Assembly: GCA_029287695.1 (NCBI GenBank)
Contig: JARFQQ010000160.1
Span: 1-7,612, forward strand
Direction: 5' to 3'
Length of the DNA: 7,612 bases
DNA from: Gammaproteobacteria bacterium
GTDB lineage: Bacteria > Pseudomonadota > Gammaproteobacteria > Chromatiales > Chromatiaceae
Shown: positions 6,372 through 7,612 of the stretch, piece by piece
Position numbering within the stretch: the stretch's first letter is position 1
Layout of the letters: the number at the start of each line of letters is the position of its first letter
Program-made: the position numbers and the translations under genes
Notes under the pieces: model-generated
What the model was told of the DNA's origin: nothing
The model's database searches: none
What the model saw: the letters and a program-made list of their open reading frames with translations, nothing else

Positions 6372-6459
6372 GAAGTCACTTCTCCGAGCCCGCAACCCGG
6401 CTGGCATCAGCTGTGCCAGTCAATCAGGATTTTCTCTCTCTTCCTCTCTTTCGCTTTAT
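6370..6459 (+). terminator. Possible 3' hairpins and pyrimidine tract after rhodanese gene
   Basis: Two short hairpins follow the stop codon: GAGAAG-TCA-CTTCTC (6370-6384, overlapping the stop) and CTGGCA-7 nt-TGCCAG (6401-6419). The second is followed after about 10 nt by a nearly pure T/C stretch (about 6430-6451). The T-run is not immediately adjacent and the stems are only 6 bp, so this is a weak intrinsic terminator candidate. It may otherwise be a Rho-type pyrimidine-rich site. Confidence 0.35.
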
Positions 6460-6526
6460 TTGATGATTGAAATCAGCGTTGCCAAGAGTTGCGCTGACGA
6501 ATTTCCATACTTTGTCTAATGTTAAA

Positions 6527-6569
6527 TTGATAATTGTCAATCCTTCCCGGGGCAAGGAAGCCGTATCCA
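6527..6569 (+). promoter_or_regulatory. FNR/Anr-type box and -10 element upstream of the DsrC-like gene
   Basis: TTGAT-AATT-GTCAA at 6527-6540 matches the FNR consensus TTGAT-N4-ATCAA at 9 of 10 positions, inside a 16-bp near-palindrome (14/16). TATCCA (6564-6569) follows after 23 bp, the same spacing as at the rhodanese promoter. It predicts a start near 6576, the box centred at about -42.5, and a leader of about 59 nt. The -10 match is weak (TAT only). Regulation is inferred. Confidence 0.45.
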
Positions 6570-6617
6570 GCAAGAGGGATCGCATCCGGACAGGAGGCAG
6601 TATTCATTGTAACGACC

Positions 6618-6624
6618 AAAGGAG
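6618..6624 (+). promoter_or_regulatory. Ribosome binding site deciding the DsrC-like start
   Basis: AAAGGAG is 10 nt before the ATG at 6635. It supports this start over the upstream in-frame ATG at 6467, which would place the predicted promoter inside the coding region. Confidence 0.7.
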
Positions 6625-6634
6625 AACCTTAACG

Positions 6635-6976
6635 ATGACTACGATGCAGGTAAACGGTGCAGATATTGATTTCAACCCCGATGGGTTTCTCTCGGATTTT
6701 CACAGCTGGAGCAGGGATGTGGCCATGGCGATGGCTGAGGAGCAGGGACTCGAACTGACGGACTGCCACTGGGACGTCATCAGCTTCATGCGTGACTTCT
6801 TCGGTGATTTCGAAACACCGCCATCACCGAAACAGATCATCGCGGCCTGCGGCGAAAAGATCACGGGCTCGGCGAAGTGCAGGCAGAAAGATTTGAAAGC
6901 CATCTTCCCGAACGGGGGATGCAAGCAGGCCTGCCAGCTCGCAGGGTTGCCGCGTCACTACTGCCATTCGCCATAG
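6635..6976 (+). CDS. DsrC/TusE-superfamily sulfur-carrier protein, divergent cysteine arm
   Basis: This is a 113-aa cytoplasmic protein of the DsrC/TusE/RspA superfamily, whose members carry sulfur on a flexible C-terminal arm for dissimilatory sulfur metabolism (DsrC) or tRNA thiolation (TusE). The core is clear: VNGADIDFNPDGFL (6-19), HWDVISFMRDFF (45-56), the family's LFPNG block as IFPNG (90-94), and KQACQLAGLP (97-106). The arm has C96, C100 and C110 and ends CHSP. C100 matches DsrC CysB. C110 stands at the CysA place, but nine residues later instead of ten, and it is followed by three residues, not one. Further cysteines are C44, C72 and C82. ATG 6635 has AAAGGAG (6618-6624) 10 nt upstream. 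The open frame continues to 6467 but that part is non-coding leader. An FNR-type box lies at 6527-6540. Confidence 0.93.
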   Translation: MTTMQVNGADIDFNPDGFLSDFHSWSRDVAMAMAEEQGLELTDCHWDVISFMRDFFGDFETPPSPKQIIAACGEKITGSAKCRQKDLKAIFPNGGCKQACQLAGLPRHYCHSP

Positions 6977-7005
6977 GTTTTGCTGGCCGGGAGTGGGGTG
7001 TGTCT

Positions 7006-7025
7006 TGCCGGGCTGAAGTCCGGCA
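7006..7025. terminator. Hairpin between convergent DsrC-like gene and djlA
   Basis: TGCCGGGC-TGAA-GTCCGGCA forms an 8-bp stem (one G-U pair) closed by a four-base loop, midway between two convergent stop codons. No T-run follows on either strand. It is a plausible bidirectional 3'-end structure but not a classical intrinsic terminator. Confidence 0.45.
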
Positions 7026-7071
7026 CCCGCCCTGATTGCGGCAGGAAATCCCGGCGTGAAGCGCGTCTCGC

Positions 7072-7612
7072 CTAGCGCATGCCGCGCGACTGCTTGATCA
7101 TTTCGTAAGCCTGCTTGATCCGGTGCGTCTTCTCTGCAGCCATTTTCATCATCTCTTCGGGGAGCCCCCTGGATGCAAGCTTGTCAGGATGGTGCCGGCT
7201 GAGCATCCGGCGGTAGGCTTTCTTGACCTCGCCGTCACTTGCCGACTTGTTGATTTCCAGTATTGCATAGGCATCGGAGAGTGAGCCGACACCGGTAGCG
7301 GTCGAGCGCGTGCGTCCCCGACCGCTGTCTTGCTGTTGCTGCTCGCGCTGCTGAAAATGCATCGAGGCGATAACCATCTGCTCGATCATTCCGAGTTCGA
7401 TAGCGGATATCCCGAGGCGCTTGCTGATGGACTCCAGGATCCGGTGTTCAGCTGCATGTTTTTTCCCGTCGCCATAGGCAGCCTGAACCTGGATCTCCAT
7501 GAACATGCGGACAAGGTTGCGCTGCCTGCCGATCTGCGAGTGAAACTGGTCGAGCACCTCGTCGAGCCTGAATTTCTCCCTCTTGCCTTCGCGGAAGAGG
7601 TTGATGGCTGTT
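7072..7612 (-). CDS. djlA: DjlA-type J-domain co-chaperone, 5'-truncated by window edge
   Basis: This is the C-terminal 179 residues of a membrane-anchored DnaJ-like protein that stimulates DnaK ATPase. The visible part starts inside the TerB-like helical region (NLFREGKREKF, then RNLVRMFMEIQVQAAYGDGKK), followed by a Gln-rich linker (QQREQQQQ). The J-domain begins at about visible residue 113 (DAYAILEINKSASDGEVKKA), with the HPD motif at 141-143 in SRHHPDKL. It ends MIKQSRGMR then TAG (7072-7074). The open frame continues to the window end, so the start, the N-terminal transmembrane anchor and any upstream signals lie outside. It is convergent with the DsrC-like gene, with 95 bp between stops. 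The TerB-plus-J order and the arrangement match E. coli DjlA. Confidence 0.93.
   Translation of the reverse strand, partial: TAINLFREGKREKFRLDEVLDQFHSQIGRQRNLVRMFMEIQVQAAYGDGKKHAAEHRILESISKRLGISAIELGMIEQMVIASMHFQQREQQQQDSGRGRTRSTATGVGSLSDAYAILEINKSASDGEVKKAYRRMLSRHHPDKLASRGLPEEMMKMAAEKTHRIKQAYEMIKQSRGMR

Noticed and set aside
5778..6407. Long antisense reading frame (209 aa) opposite the rhodanese gene
   Set aside because: It is a shadow of a strong rhodanese gene with signal peptide, active-site loop and ribosome binding site. The antisense product shows no domain.
6460..6475. TTGAT followed by the TGATTGAAATCA palindrome, as another FNR box
   Set aside because: The half-site spacing is wrong: the second five bases after N4 are GAAAT, only 2/5 to ATCAA.
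6467..6634. 56-residue N-terminal extension of the DsrC-like protein
   Set aside because: No DsrC-family protein has it, a good AAAGGAG precedes ATG 6635, and the extension would translate the predicted promoter.

Overview
The window looks like the chromosome of a gammaproteobacterium, probably a sulfur-oxidising or Chromatiales-like lineage. I infer this from a HemG-type flavodoxin-fold protoporphyrinogen oxidase, a DjlA co-chaperone, a DsrC/TusE-superfamily protein and a secreted rhodanese, in moderately GC-rich, densely packed DNA. No mobile element, rRNA, tRNA or CRISPR array was seen, and species-level placement is not possible from sequence reading alone.

Layout. Positions 1-2588 (+) hold the 3' part of a ClC-family chloride channel/transporter gene, overlapping by 17 bp an APC-superfamily amino-acid permease. 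A hairpin at 2623-2647 separates them from a convergent minus-strand cluster. Read from 5669 down to 2631, that cluster runs: secreted NlpC/P60 cysteine peptidase, unrecognised 198-aa protein, DUF2237 protein, a previously easy-to-miss 53-58 aa coiled-coil protein (3814-3975/3990), HemG-like flavoprotein, and a NUDIX hydrolase. Spacing is tight (35-bp overlap, 73, 9, 4 and 63 bp), so co-transcription is likely.

Divergent from this cluster, a secreted rhodanese (5754-6371, +) and then a DsrC-like protein (6635-6976, +) are transcribed rightwards. The window ends with the C-terminal two thirds of a convergent djlA (7072-7612, -).

The two sulfur genes are each preceded by a 9/10 match to the FNR/Anr consensus TTGAT-N4-ATCAA. 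Both boxes lie exactly 23 bp upstream of a plausible -10 hexamer, the geometry of a class II FNR-activated promoter. The first box also touches the start codon of the divergent NlpC/P60 gene, so the same site could activate the rhodanese gene and block the minus-strand cluster when oxygen is low. The DsrC-like protein has a non-canonical cysteine arm (C96, C100, C110 and a three-residue tail). Together these suggest an oxygen-responsive sulfur-handling pair, which is the most interesting hypothesis here. A second point of interest is the ClC protein: it keeps the gating glutamate but lacks the internal proton glutamate.
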